Source: an uncultured Eubacteriales bacterium
GTDB lineage: Bacteria; Bacillota; Clostridia; Peptostreptococcales; Anaerovoracaceae
Length of the DNA: 64,000 bases
Reading direction: 5' to 3'
NCBI GenBank assembly: GCA_902763505.1
Contig: CACWSO010000017.1
Span: forward strand, 23,563 to 87,562
Within the stretch, counting starts at the first letter, position 1, and the number at the start of each line of letters is the position of its first letter. The notes under the pieces were generated by a model. The model saw only the letters and a list, made by a program, of their open reading frames with translations, was not told the DNA's origin and made no database searches. A program made the position numbers and the translations under genes. Of this stretch, positions 15,750 through 23,848 are shown in pieces.

Positions 15750-16530
15750 ATGAGTGAATGTAAGACAATCGCAATATGTAATCAGAAAGGTGGGGTCGGA
15801 AAGACCACCACCGCTGTGAACCTGGGCGCTGGGCTGGTTAGAGCAGGCAGACGTGTTTTGCTTGTAGACTGCGATCCGCAGGGAGATCTGACGCAGTCGC
15901 TTGGATATCAGGCAGACGAACTGGATCGGTCTCTTGGTAGCCTGATGTATCTTGCAACACAGGACAGTATGCCCAGTGTAAAAGACACCATCCTGCATCA
16001 TGAGGAAGGCATGGATGTACTGCCTTCCAATCTGGATCTGTCATCCATGGAGAGCCAGCTGGTGAACGCCATGAGCAGGGAGAAACTGCTTTCAGGATTG
16101 TTCTCCGTCTCTTGGTATGATCACGATCAATGCACTGACGGCAGCAGACAACGTGATCATTCCGGTACAGACCCAGTATCTGCCGGCAAAGGGCATGACG
16201 CAGCTTCTGCGCAGTATCAATATGGTCAGGACGCATACGAATGAGCATCTGAAGATCGGCGGTATCGTTATGACACTGGTGGACGGCAGGACGAATCTGG
16301 CCAAGGAAGTCATCAGTACCATCCGCACCAACTACGGGATGTCGATCAGGATCTTCGATGCTCAGATCCCGGTCGCTGTGAAGGCGGCGGAAGCGGCAAA
16401 GGAAGGCAAAAGTATCTTTTCCTATGACGCAAACTCCCGTCCGGCGCTGGCATATGAGAAACTGACGAAGGAGGTGATGAAGGATGCCGAGAGAGAAAGA
16501 AAGCACAATAAAGCTACCGTCACTCGATGA
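15750..16530 (+). pseudogene. parA: ParA/Soj-type partition ATPase, broken by an internal deletion and frameshift
   Basis: Codons from 15750 give a good ParA N-terminus: deviant Walker [16 protein letters not shown] (residues about 10-24), [13 protein letters not shown] (Walker A' region), then [22 protein letters not shown]. The frame then changes: [25 protein letters not shown] and the rest of ParA (to 16530) lie in the +1 frame. Between REKLL and DCSPSLGM the 15-20 residues leading into Walker B are missing, so a deletion of about 50 bases near 16093-16098 fits better than a single miscalled base. The ParA pieces overlap parB by 47 bases. Unless another ParA exists, partition by this locus should not work. 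Confidence 0.8.
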
Positions 16531-17428
16531 TCTGTTTTCCTCACAGGAAGAGCGGGACGATGCGAGACTGAAACGGATCCATGAGATCCCATTGGACCAG
16601 ATTGACCCGTTCCCGGATCATCCATATAAGGTCCGAGATGACGAGGAGATGATGGCGCTTGTAGAATCTGTGAAAGAAAACGGAGTTATTACACCGGCGA
16701 CCGTCCGGAAGAAGGAAGATGGTCGGTATGAGCTTCTGTCAGGACACCGCAGGATGCGTGCGTGCATGATAAACGGGATCAACACCCTGCGCTGTGAAGT
16801 CGTGGATATGGACCGCGATGAGGCGACCATTTTCATGGTGGAGTCCAATATCCACAGAAACACTGTGCTCCCAAGTGAGAAGGCCTTTGCGTATAAAATG
16901 AGATTGGAGGCAATGAAACGGATACCAGGGAGACCAAGAAAAAATGAGTCGCCACTGGCGACGAATTTCGGAAGGTCAGATGTTGAGTTAGGTGCAGAGG
17001 TGGGAGAGAGTAAAGATCAAGTACGTAGATATATCCGTCTCACAGAACTGATTCCGGAACTCTTGACGCTGGTCGATGAGAAGAAGATCGCCATGCGGCC
17101 TGCTGTTGAGATATCCTATCTTCCGAAAGAACTGCAGGAGATCCTCGCGGACTGCATCGAAATGGAACAGTGTACGCCATCACACGCCCAGACCATCCGA
17201 ATGAGAAAACTGCTGGATAAGGGTAAACTTACGTCAGACGCCATCGAAACGATCATGCTGGAAGAAAAACCGAACCAGAAGGAGCGGATCGTGCTTAGGG
17301 GAGAGCGATTCAAAGAGCTGTTCCCACCGGAACTGCCGCCTGCAAAACGTGAGGACTATGTGGCAGCAGCCATGGAATACTATAGCAGGCACAGAGCAAA
17401 GCAGAAGAACAGGGATGATGCAAGGTAG
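16484..17428 (+). CDS. parB: ParB/Spo0J-family partition protein
   Basis: A 314-residue DNA-binding CTPase-family protein that would load at parS and work with ParA to stabilise the circular form of the element. The N-terminal ParB/Srx domain carries IPLDQIDPFPDHPYKVRDDE, LLSGHRRMRACM (CTP-binding Arg motif) and MVESNIHRNTVLPSEKAFAY. A helix-turn-helix follows (VELGAEVGESKDQVRRYIRL). It is complete, in contrast to its broken ParA partner. The start at 16484 lies inside the parA 3' part. No parS-like palindrome was recognised. Confidence 0.9.
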   Translation: MPREKESTIKLPSLDDLFSSQEERDDARLKRIHEIPLDQIDPFPDHPYKVRDDEEMMALVESVKENGVITPATVRKKEDGRYELLSGHRRMRACMINGINTLRCEVVDMDRDEATIFMVESNIHRNTVLPSEKAFAYKMRLEAMKRIPGRPRKNESPLATNFGRSDVELGAEVGESKDQVRRYIRLTELIPELLTLVDEKKIAMRPAVEISYLPKELQEILADCIEMEQCTPSHAQTIRMRKLLDKGKLTSDAIETIMLEEKPNQKERIVLRGERFKELFPPELPPAKREDYVAAAMEYYSRHRAKQKNRDDAR

Positions 17429-17544
17429 GCGAATCACAGTGGGAGCACGGATTCCTGATCCTTCCCTATAACCCAACCTGCTTAAACAACCAGTACTTAC
17501 TGAAAAAGAGAATATAACTAAGACAATTCAACAAAGGCAATACG

Positions 17545-17570
17545 AACGTCGGAGAGATCCGGCGTTTTTT
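17545..17570 (+). terminator. terminator between parB and the adhesin genes
   Basis: Stem AACGTCGG (17545-17552) / CCGGCGTT (17559-17566, one wobble pair), T-run 17565-17570. The 116 bases between the parB stop and this hairpin contain no gene. Confidence 0.75.
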
Positions 17571-17590
17571 GTTTGCCGGAAAGGGGAAGC

Positions 17591-17752
17591 ATGAAAGAGA
17601 AAAGAGAAAACGAAGAAAACATCATCTGCAGATGCGACGACGGCATCTATGTAGCGCTGTCAGAGGAAGCGGCGTCCCGGATCGCCTGGGTCCTGACCGG
17701 AGCCATCGGCGTCCTGACCCTGCCGTTCATCATTCTGGCAGTCATGATCTGA
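17591..17752 (+). CDS. small single-span membrane protein (53 aa)
   Basis: ATG behind GAAAGGGGAAGC, 54 codons ending at 17752, in a different frame from the adhesin. The N-terminal half is polar (KEKRENEENIICRCDDGIYV); the C-terminal half is one membrane helix (AWVLTGAIGVLTLPFIILAVMI). It lies 14 bases before the adhesin start, so the two are co-transcribed. The function is unknown; a role with the surface protein or its sorting is possible but only inferred from position. Confidence 0.65.
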   Translation: MKEKRENEENIICRCDDGIYVALSEEAASRIAWVLTGAIGVLTLPFIILAVMI

Positions 17753-17766
17753 GAGAGGAGGAACCA

Positions 17767-20700
17767 ATGACAGATTACGTAAGAAACAACAAAACGAAAC
17801 GGATCCTGACCATGGGAATCGCCGTCCTCATGGTCTTCAGCCTGCTTGTGCCGCTGATTACGGATCCATCCTACGCTGCCTTCACAGGTAAGAAGGGCAG
17901 CAAGTACACTGTATGGGACGGCGGACAGATCACATACGGTTCCGGAAACGGCGGGTACAGCAACTCCAGAAAGTGCGATCTGGACGATGACCTGGGCACC
18001 CGTTATTCCTACTGCGTGCAGCCGTCCAAGGCGTCACCGGGGACAGGCACTGTGACCGTAGATAAGGTCATCACAGACGACAACGACACAGGCAAATGGA
18101 ACGCCCTGAGAAACGTCGTCTATTACTCACCGTCCTATCCCGGCTACGAAAACAACGTGAAGAACGTCAAGGAGACCTATTACACCGGTAACTTCAGCAA
18201 GGACTGGGGCATCGCGCACCTGGCTCTGTCATATATCTACGCCGGAAGACCGTCTGATATGGCGACATGGGGCGGAACCCACGCATCCGATCTCGGAGAG
18301 GTCTGGACAAAGGCGAAGAGACTGGGCGATGCTCTCTGGACGCCTGATTCCGCAAAGGATGATGCTGTCCCCGACAGCTTCAAGGTGTTCATCTGCTATA
18401 TGTCCGGCGTACAGGACATGATCGTCGGATATCTGGAAGCACCGGGCCATATCAACATGAAAAAGGCAAGCAACCGCACCAGCATCACAAACGGAAACGC
18501 CTGCTACAGCATCAAAGGTGCAGTCTATACCGTCTATGACTCTGACGGAAAGTCCGTTGGGACGCTGACTGTCAAGGAAGACGGAACCAGCAACACCATC
18601 GATGTACCGGAAGGAACCTACACGGTCAAGGAAACGACAGCGCCTCCGGGATACGCCAAGGACACGTCGACTTATACCGTGAACGTGGAATCTGATGAGA
18701 CCACGACCTTCACAGCTAAGGAAGAACCGATCACAGACCTTGTGAACCTGCTTCTGACCAAGAATCCTGCAGGTTATCCCCATGACCATGGTGAAGGTGA
18801 CGCAACGCTTGCGGGAGCTATATTCAAGTTCAGTTATTATGACGGGCAGTACAGCACTGCATCAGCTGCGGAAGGCTCTGGCAGCGCGACTGCCACATGG
18901 CATCTTGTAACAGACGCAAAAGGAAAGATCAATGGTCAGTCTCCGGTTACAGCAGAGGGCAAGACCAATTCCGCCTTCTACAAGGATAAAGACGGCAAGA
19001 TCTGCTATCCGCTGGGGACTTATGTCATCCAGGAAGTAACACCGTCAACAGGCTATCTTCTCAATAGCGAAAAGCTCGTCGTCCACATTACAGAGGATGG
19101 CACAGACAATCTCCATGTGAAGACCTACAATGAGTCCGTCAAAGGAGATGAAACGATCATCCGCGGCGGCGTGAAGCTGTCCAAGATCGACAATGACCTG
19201 GATGAAGCCTATGCGCAAGGCGACGCCACGCTGGAAGGTGCAGAGTTCACCATCTACAACAAATCAAAGGAATCCATCATGGTGAACGGCAAGGAGATCG
19301 CGGTTGACGGCGCTGCCCTTGTGATCACAACGAACGCAGAGGGCATTGCGACATCCGCGCAGAAAGTCCTGCCATATGGATCCTATCTGGTGAAAGAGAC
19401 CAAGCCGAGCAAGGGATATCTCCTCAATGAGAAGTGGTCCAGAGCGTTCCGTATCCGCACTGATGGTGAAATGGTCGATCTGACTGCGGATAAGGTCAGA
19501 GAAGCCGTGGAAAGAGGCGGCGTGCAGATCATCAAGCGCGATAAGGAGCTGAAGAAGTCCGAAGCACTTGGCGGGGCAACTCTGAACGGCATCGTCATGA
19601 CTATCAAGAATGTCTCCGGACATGATGTAGTCGTCAGAAAGGATCTGGACAATAAGACTGACAAAATTAACTGGAAGGAGCTGAAGTCCAGGAAAGAACT
19701 CTTCGAGGCAGGAACCATCAAAAGAGTGAAGTCTGGAGAGGACGTAGGAAAGATCACGGTCCACTGGAATGCAGACAAGAAAGCCTACACGGCTGAGACT
19801 CTCAGTGATGATCTCCCATACGGTACGTACACCATCCGTGAATCCAAGACCAACGATACCTATCAGAGAACCGATAAGACAGAGCACATGTTTGAAGTCA
19901 GAGAGGATGGCACCATCTATTCCTATGACGATGGAAGCAATGAAGCACCGCTGACATTTGATAACTATGTGTACCGCTCTGACGTGCAGGGCACCAAGAT
20001 CGGCGACGGCGATTCCAGGCGATTCAGCTTCGTACCGTTCAAGATCATCAGCGTGACTAACAATGAGACCCATGTGGTCGTGACGGACAAGAACGGCTTC
20101 TTCTCCACAAAAGACAGAAGGACTGCAGGAGATCTGGATGAGGATGAGGATGCGGATACTGCGAGAGTCCAGAATCCGTTCGATGACCTGCTTAAGGCAA
20201 AGGAAATCAAAGCCGCTGACCTTCAGAAGAGGGCGCAGCAGATCCTGCAGGGCGTATGGTTCGGTACCGGCGAGTTCGGTAGCACTGCTGAGATGAACAA
20301 CAAGTTTGGAGCACTCCCGTACGATTCCTATATCCTGGAGGAGATGCCCTGCGAAACGAACGAAGGATATATTCTGCAGAAGTTCTATTTCACTGTAGAT
20401 CAGAAGTCCCAGAACGGATTCGTGGACCTGGAGACCATCACGGACGATGTGCCGGAGATCGGAACGACCGCCGCTGTAAACGGCGAAAACGCCAATATCA
20501 CGCCGGATAAGCAGATTACACTCATTGACACCATCGAGTACAAAAACCTCGTCAGAGGGCAGAAATATGTCGCTAAGGGCCGTCTTGTAGATAAGAAGAC
20601 GGGAGAAATCATCAAGGATGCAGCCGGCAAGGAGATCACCTCCGAAAAAGAATTCACAGCCCACTTCTCAAATGGCAAGGTAAAGGTCGAATTCAGCTTT

Positions 20701-21933
20701 GACGGAAGCCTGATGTACGGCAAAGACACCGTTGTCTTTGAAGCTGTCTATGACATGGAAGGTCATATTACAGCGAAGCACGAAGACCTGGAAGATGAGG
20801 GTCAGACAGTCACCTGGGAGAAGCTGAATCCTGCGTACGAGATGTACAAGATCAGAACGACCAAGGCTCCGTCCAAGGGCGATAAGTACGGTTTCTTCGC
20901 GCAGGACGAGGTCGAATATGAGGTCCACATCGAGAATACCGGAAACATCGCGCTGACCATGGATGTGACTGACAACTTCATGGAAGGCGTCGATTACTTC
21001 ACGGTTCCGGAGCTGAAGAGCGCTGTATTCACAGGAAAGGGGACCTGGAACAACCAGGGCAAGGACAAGTTCGTTGCAAACATCACCCTGAATCCAAAAG
21101 AAAAGGCTACAGTCACTTACACAGCTAAGGTTAAGGATGAAGCGAAGGAATACCTGGCCGCTGCCGCGAAGGACTCCGACTCACTGGATGAGAAGGGACA
21201 TGACACCAATATCGTCTATCAGAAGAACAAAACGGATGATCATGACGGTTACTGGAACACAGCGAGATGCGAGAACGTGACCTATCCGAATCCGGAGAAG
21301 CCGGACGAACCGGGGACACTGGAACCGAAGGAAGACTATGCGCAGACACCTGTTCAGAAGCCTGAAATCGGAACGACTCTGACTGCGAAGAACGGTGATA
21401 AAGCCGTCGTTGAAGGAGAGAAAACGATCCTGGTCGATACCATCGCCTACAAGGCTCTGGATACGTCCAAGTGGTATGTCTTCACAGGCGAGCTGATGGT
21501 AAAAGACACCGGAGACCCACTGGTCGAGCATGGCAAACCTATAACGGTCACCAGTAAACCGTTCAAGCCTTTACTTAAAAACGGCAAGGTGAAGGTCACC
21601 TTTGAGGTCAACACCAAGGGCCTTGCAGGAAAGGAACTTGTTGCCTTTGAAACAGCCTACAGACTGGATGGCTATAAGAAGGGCGATGACGTAACAAAGG
21701 CTCCGAAGACCATCGTTGCAGATCATAAAGACCTGAAGGACAAGGGCCAGACGATCAAGGTCGTTACGCCGGGAACGCCGATCGAGCATTCTCCGAAGAC
21801 CGGTGACAACGCTCATATCCTGCTGGCGGTTGCTCTGATGCTGCTGGCAGCAGAGGTCATCTATGTTCTATTCAGACGCAGAAAAGCCCTTAAGACAGAC
21901 GATGATGACGATAGTGAAGAAATAGTGGAATAG
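17767..21933 (+). CDS. giant sortase-anchored adhesin with thioester, Cna-B/SpaA and VaFE (ester-bond) domains
   Basis: A 1388-residue secreted wall protein. Signal peptide residues 1 to about 38 (KRILTMGIAVLMVFSLLVPL, then DPSYA-A). The N-terminal domain has YSYCVQP with Cys83, typical of thioester adhesin domains. Several Cna-B/SpaA repeats follow, seen from IKGAVYTVYDSDGK...YTVKETTAPPGY and repeated as GTYVIQEVTPSTGYLL, GSYLVKETKPSKGYLL and GTYTIRESKTNDTY. Two VaFE domains each start PEIGTT and contain VVFEAVYD or VAFETAYR (intramolecular Thr-Gln ester bonds). The C-terminus has the sorting signal SPKTGD at 1342-1347, a hydrophobic helix and a positive tail. ATG 17767 follows GAGAGGAGGAA; the longer frame upstream belongs to another gene. 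It probably mediates cell-cell or host contact during transfer. Confidence 0.9.
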   Translation: MTDYVRNNKTKRILTMGIAVLMVFSLLVPLITDPSYAAFTGKKGSKYTVWDGGQITYGSGNGGYSNSRKCDLDDDLGTRYSYCVQPSKASPGTGTVTVDKVITDDNDTGKWNALRNVVYYSPSYPGYENNVKNVKETYYTGNFSKDWGIAHLALSYIYAGRPSDMATWGGTHASDLGEVWTKAKRLGDALWTPDSAKDDAVPDSFKVFICYMSGVQDMIVGYLEAPGHINMKKASNRTSITNGNACYSIKGAVYTVYDSDGKSVGTLTVKEDGTSNTIDVPEGTYTVKETTAPPGYAKDTSTYTVNVESDETTTFTAKEEPITDLVNLLLTKNPAGYPHDHGEGDATLAGAIFKFSYYDGQYSTASAAEGSGSATATWHLVTDAKGKINGQSPVTAEGKTNSAFYKDKDGKICYPLGTYVIQEVTPSTGYLLNSEKLVVHITEDGTDNLHVKTYNESVKGDETIIRGGVKLSKIDNDLDEAYAQGDATLEGAEFTIYNKSKESIMVNGKEIAVDGAALVITTNAEGIATSAQKVLPYGSYLVKETKPSKGYLLNEKWSRAFRIRTDGEMVDLTADKVREAVERGGVQIIKRDKELKKSEALGGATLNGIVMTIKNVSGHDVVVRKDLDNKTDKINWKELKSRKELFEAGTIKRVKSGEDVGKITVHWNADKKAYTAETLSDDLPYGTYTIRESKTNDTYQRTDKTEHMFEVREDGTIYSYDDGSNEAPLTFDNYVYRSDVQGTKIGDGDSRRFSFVPFKIISVTNNETHVVVTDKNGFFSTKDRRTAGDLDEDEDADTARVQNPFDDLLKAKEIKAADLQKRAQQILQGVWFGTGEFGSTAEMNNKFGALPYDSYILEEMPCETNEGYILQKFYFTVDQKSQNGFVDLETITDDVPEIGTTAAVNGENANITPDKQITLIDTIEYKNLVRGQKYVAKGRLVDKKTGEIIKDAAGKEITSEKEFTAHFSNGKVKVEFSFDGSLMYGKDTVVFEAVYDMEGHITAKHEDLEDEGQTVTWEKLNPAYEMYKIRTTKAPSKGDKYGFFAQDEVEYEVHIENTGNIALTMDVTDNFMEGVDYFTVPELKSAVFTGKGTWNNQGKDKFVANITLNPKEKATVTYTAKVKDEAKEYLAAAAKDSDSLDEKGHDTNIVYQKNKTDDHDGYWNTARCENVTYPNPEKPDEPGTLEPKEDYAQTPVQKPEIGTTLTAKNGDKAVVEGEKTILVDTIAYKALDTSKWYVFTGELMVKDTGDPLVEHGKPITVTSKPFKPLLKNGKVKVTFEVNTKGLAGKELVAFETAYRLDGYKKGDDVTKAPKTIVADHKDLKDKGQTIKVVTPGTPIEHSPKTGDNAHILLAVALMLLAAEVIYVLFRRRKALKTDDDDDSEEIVE

Positions 21934-21988
21934 CAGTGTAACAGGGAGGCGGATGACCGTCTCCCTTCATCATATGGAGGAAAAGAAA

Positions 21989-22318
21989 ATGGTAAATACA
22001 ATCGATTTTAATAAGGATATCGCCAGAGATTACGGCCTGAGAGAGTCCGTGATCGCCACTTATTTATGGGAGCTTCTGGACAGAGATCTGGAATCCATAG
22101 AACGCAACGGAAGAGTATGGACACGCATCTCACAGAGAATGATCACTGTCGCGCTGCCGTTCATGTCGGTGGATATGGCCCGCAGATCACTGAAGAAGCT
22201 CGCAGAGGAAGGCATCATCATGAGAGCTGTATTCAATGATGATAAGTTCGACCACACCCACTGGTACGCATTCACGGACTACGGCTTTGAGATGATGGAA
22301 CCGGGCACGTTTTCATGA
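21989..22318 (+). CDS. winged-helix-like mobile-element protein (109 aa)
   Basis: Starts at the ATG following GGAGGAAAAGAAA. The sequence LRESVIATYLWELLDRD, then WTRISQRMITVALPFMSVDMARRSLKKLAEEGIIMRAV, has the look of a replication-initiator or phage-type winged helix (DnaD/RepA N-terminal kind): the second helix pair contacts DNA and EEGII is the turn into the wing. It may regulate or initiate replication of the excised element. It overlaps the next start by ATGA. Confidence 0.65.
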   Translation: MVNTIDFNKDIARDYGLRESVIATYLWELLDRDLESIERNGRVWTRISQRMITVALPFMSVDMARRSLKKLAEEGIIMRAVFNDDKFDHTHWYAFTDYGFEMMEPGTFS

Positions 22319-22512
22319 GCAAAGGCAGGACAAAAGCAATGAGATTATGCCCGGAAAACTGTATCTACAGAAACCACGAGGCCAGGTTCTGCGGATACTG
22401 CCTGATCGAAATAATCGACGACATAAAGAAGAAGGAGGATTCAAATGGCAATAAACAAGGCAAAACTGAAGACGCTGACAAGGCTCTGCGACAAGGGGTT
22501 CGATACGCATAA
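22315..22512 (+). CDS. small Cys-rich mobile-element protein (65 aa)
   Basis: Coupled to the preceding gene through ATGA. The N-terminal half has C-x3-C and C-x2-C in LCPENCIYRN and RFCGYCLIEI, which may bind zinc. The C-terminal third overlaps the next gene by 68 bases and is low-complexity, so the native stop is uncertain only in the sense that the tail may not matter. The function is unknown. Confidence 0.5.
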   Translation: MSKGRTKAMRLCPENCIYRNHEARFCGYCLIEIIDDIKKKEDSNGNKQGKTEDADKALRQGVRYA

Positions 22513-22669
22513 GAAGATTCTTGCAATTGATATGAGAGCCGCCCGTGACAACGGTCTGGATGATGATATCAGCGGGATCCTGGATCTGCAGGATGCCATC
22601 AGAGCCCATAGAGAGATTGCGTATCTTTGCGACGGAAGCGATGAAAAGCCCGGAAAGGAGGGCGTGTAA
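22445..22669 (+). CDS. hypothetical mobile-element protein (74 aa)
   Basis: Strong AAGGAGGATTC site. It is helical, with KLKTLTRLCDKGFDTHKKIL and ISGILDLQDAIRAHREIAYL. No family is recognised. It lies in a run of small genes (21989-22805) leading to the RadC-like gene, all in one transcript. Confidence 0.6.
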   Translation: MAINKAKLKTLTRLCDKGFDTHKKILAIDMRAARDNGLDDDISGILDLQDAIRAHREIAYLCDGSDEKPGKEGV

Positions 22670-22670
22670 A

Positions 22671-22805
22671 ATGTGTGAGACGATTGAGGTTAACAGTCCG
22701 GAAGAGCTGAAGAAACTGATTGATGAGATTCCGGAAGGTACAGTCTATTCGTTGCAGATGGAGGTGGTACTGACCAATGAGCAGGGTGATGGGAAATCCG
22801 AATGA
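22671..22805 (+). CDS. very small protein (44 aa)
   Basis: ATG at 22671, one base after the previous stop, with AAAGGAGGGCG upstream. It is acidic, with EVNSPEELKKLIDEIPEGT resembling short helical modules of element-encoded accessory proteins. It overlaps the radC start by 29 bases. The function is unknown. Confidence 0.55.
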   Translation: MCETIEVNSPEELKKLIDEIPEGTVYSLQMEVVLTNEQGDGKSE

Positions 22806-23280
22806 GATACGGGTCGTGAACATCAGGATGGTCAGAGAACCGTCCCTGTACAGCGAAACGCCTGTCAGCACGCCGCAGGATGTGATGGAGGTAATCGCTA
22901 AGGAATTTGCGACCTATGACCGCGAAGTGTTCGGCGTCCTGAACCTGAAAAGCAACGGTCAGATCATCAACATGAACATCTGCAGCATAGGGACGCTGAA
23001 CGCTTCCATGGTCAATGGACGGGAAGTTTTCAAATCAGCGATACTGTCAAATGCCGGGTCATTCATCTGCTTCCATGTGCATCCGAGCGGCTGTCCGGAG
23101 CCCAGTGAAGAGGATAAAACCGTGACGCAGAAGCTCGCCACGGCAGGGAAATACCTGGACATACCGCTACTGGATCACTGCATCATAGCTGGTGGAACAG
23201 GCGAGATGTACAGCTTCAAGGCCAATGGACTGATGGATGAGATCAGGCAGAATATGCGCACAGACATCTGTGAGCGATAA
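22777..23280 (+). CDS. radC: RadC-family (JAB/MPN) protein
   Basis: A 167-residue stand-alone RadC-type JAMM domain without the usual N-terminal helix-hairpin-helix. The metal site motif is FHVHPSGCPEPSEED with His100, His102, Ser104 and the Asp at about 113, plus an upstream Glu near residue 50. Such short RadC proteins are common on ICEs and plasmids; their activity (putative metallopeptidase or nuclease accessory) is unresolved. The start at 22777 is backed by GGAGGTGG 9 bases upstream. Confidence 0.85.
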   Translation: MSRVMGNPNEIRVVNIRMVREPSLYSETPVSTPQDVMEVIAKEFATYDREVFGVLNLKSNGQIINMNICSIGTLNASMVNGREVFKSAILSNAGSFICFHVHPSGCPEPSEEDKTVTQKLATAGKYLDIPLLDHCIIAGGTGEMYSFKANGLMDEIRQNMRTDICER

Positions 23281-23282
23281 GT

Positions 23283-23310
23283 AAAAAGGGATCCTGTTTG
23301 AGAGGATCCC
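23283..23310 (-). terminator. terminator of the minus-strand HTH gene
   Basis: GGGATCC (23288-23294) / GGATCCC (23304-23310); on the minus strand the stem is followed by a five-T run (A 23283-23287). It sits five bases past the gene's stop. Confidence 0.8.
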
Positions 23311-23315
23311 ATACA

Positions 23316-23597
23316 TCAGCGACGGGGAACCCTGTTGTGCACATAGCTGGGCTGCCAGTAACGTTCCCGCTCTTTATTGTGAGGCACGGAGAAGAACTGG
23401 ATCAGTGCATGTACTTCCACGACTTTTGTTTTGCCATAGTCAGCGGACGGAAACTTGGGGTCATTAAACAGCTTTTGAACAGTACCTTCGCTCCAGCCTG
23501 TCATCTCCATGACATCCTTAATTGAGTAAAATCGGGCCTCACTGGAAATGTAGACCTGAGTGAAGAAACTGTCTTTTGTTCCGATTGTGTTGATCAT
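23316..23597 (-). CDS. helix-turn-helix (excisionase/MerR-like) DNA-binding protein
   Basis: A 93-residue protein. FYSIKDVMEMTGWSEGTVQKLFNDPKFPSADYGKTKVVEVHALIQFF is a typical HTH_17/excisionase-type winged helix with a K-x-x-V-E wing strand. ATG at 23597 is used because GGAGGTG precedes it; an upstream in-frame ATG has no site. It is the only minus-strand gene in this part of the element and sits at the junction with the AT-rich toxin block, so it may control that cargo or excision. It has its own promoter and terminator. Confidence 0.75.
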   Translation of the reverse strand: MINTIGTKDSFFTQVYISSEARFYSIKDVMEMTGWSEGTVQKLFNDPKFPSADYGKTKVVEVHALIQFFSVPHNKERERYWQPSYVHNRVPRR

Positions 23598-23627
23598 AAT
23601 ATGCACCTCCGTTTCAATGGTAGAGGT

Positions 23628-23671
23628 ATTGTATTTCAAGCATTATAAACAGACAAATGTGTAACAGTTAC
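23628..23671 (-). promoter_or_regulatory. promoter and palindromic operator of the HTH gene
   Basis: On the minus strand TTGTCT (23656-23651), 17 bases, TACAAT (23633-23628). Just upstream is the perfect 11-base palindrome GTAACAGTTAC (23661-23671), a candidate operator. The region 23672-23848 holds the toxin gene's upstream DNA; it is AT-rich with no further gene. Confidence 0.6.
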
Positions 23672-23848
23672 TAATTACATTTCTTCATATTTTGTATTTT
23701 TTGCGGCAAAAACAGTAGTTACAATGCAAATTCAGCGATGTTGTAATGTATTCAGAAGAATTATCATATGCTAAAGATTTCTTTGCGTGTAAATGTCTTG
23801 GATTTATTGATTGCGGGCAGTACAATATCAATAAGGAAGGTGTTTGTA

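Noticed and set aside
16484-17591. parS site for ParB
   Set aside because: No palindrome resembling known parS sites was found in or after parB; nothing strong enough to report.
17569-17766. Extension of the adhesin frame upstream to 17569
   Set aside because: The extension overlaps the 53-residue membrane protein in another frame, has no signal peptide, and the ATG at 17767 has a strong ribosome site and a proper signal peptide.
19264-20664. 466-residue minus-strand frame inside the adhesin gene
   Set aside because: It is antisense to Cna-B/VaFE coding DNA; the openness comes from the repetitive codon use of the adhesin.
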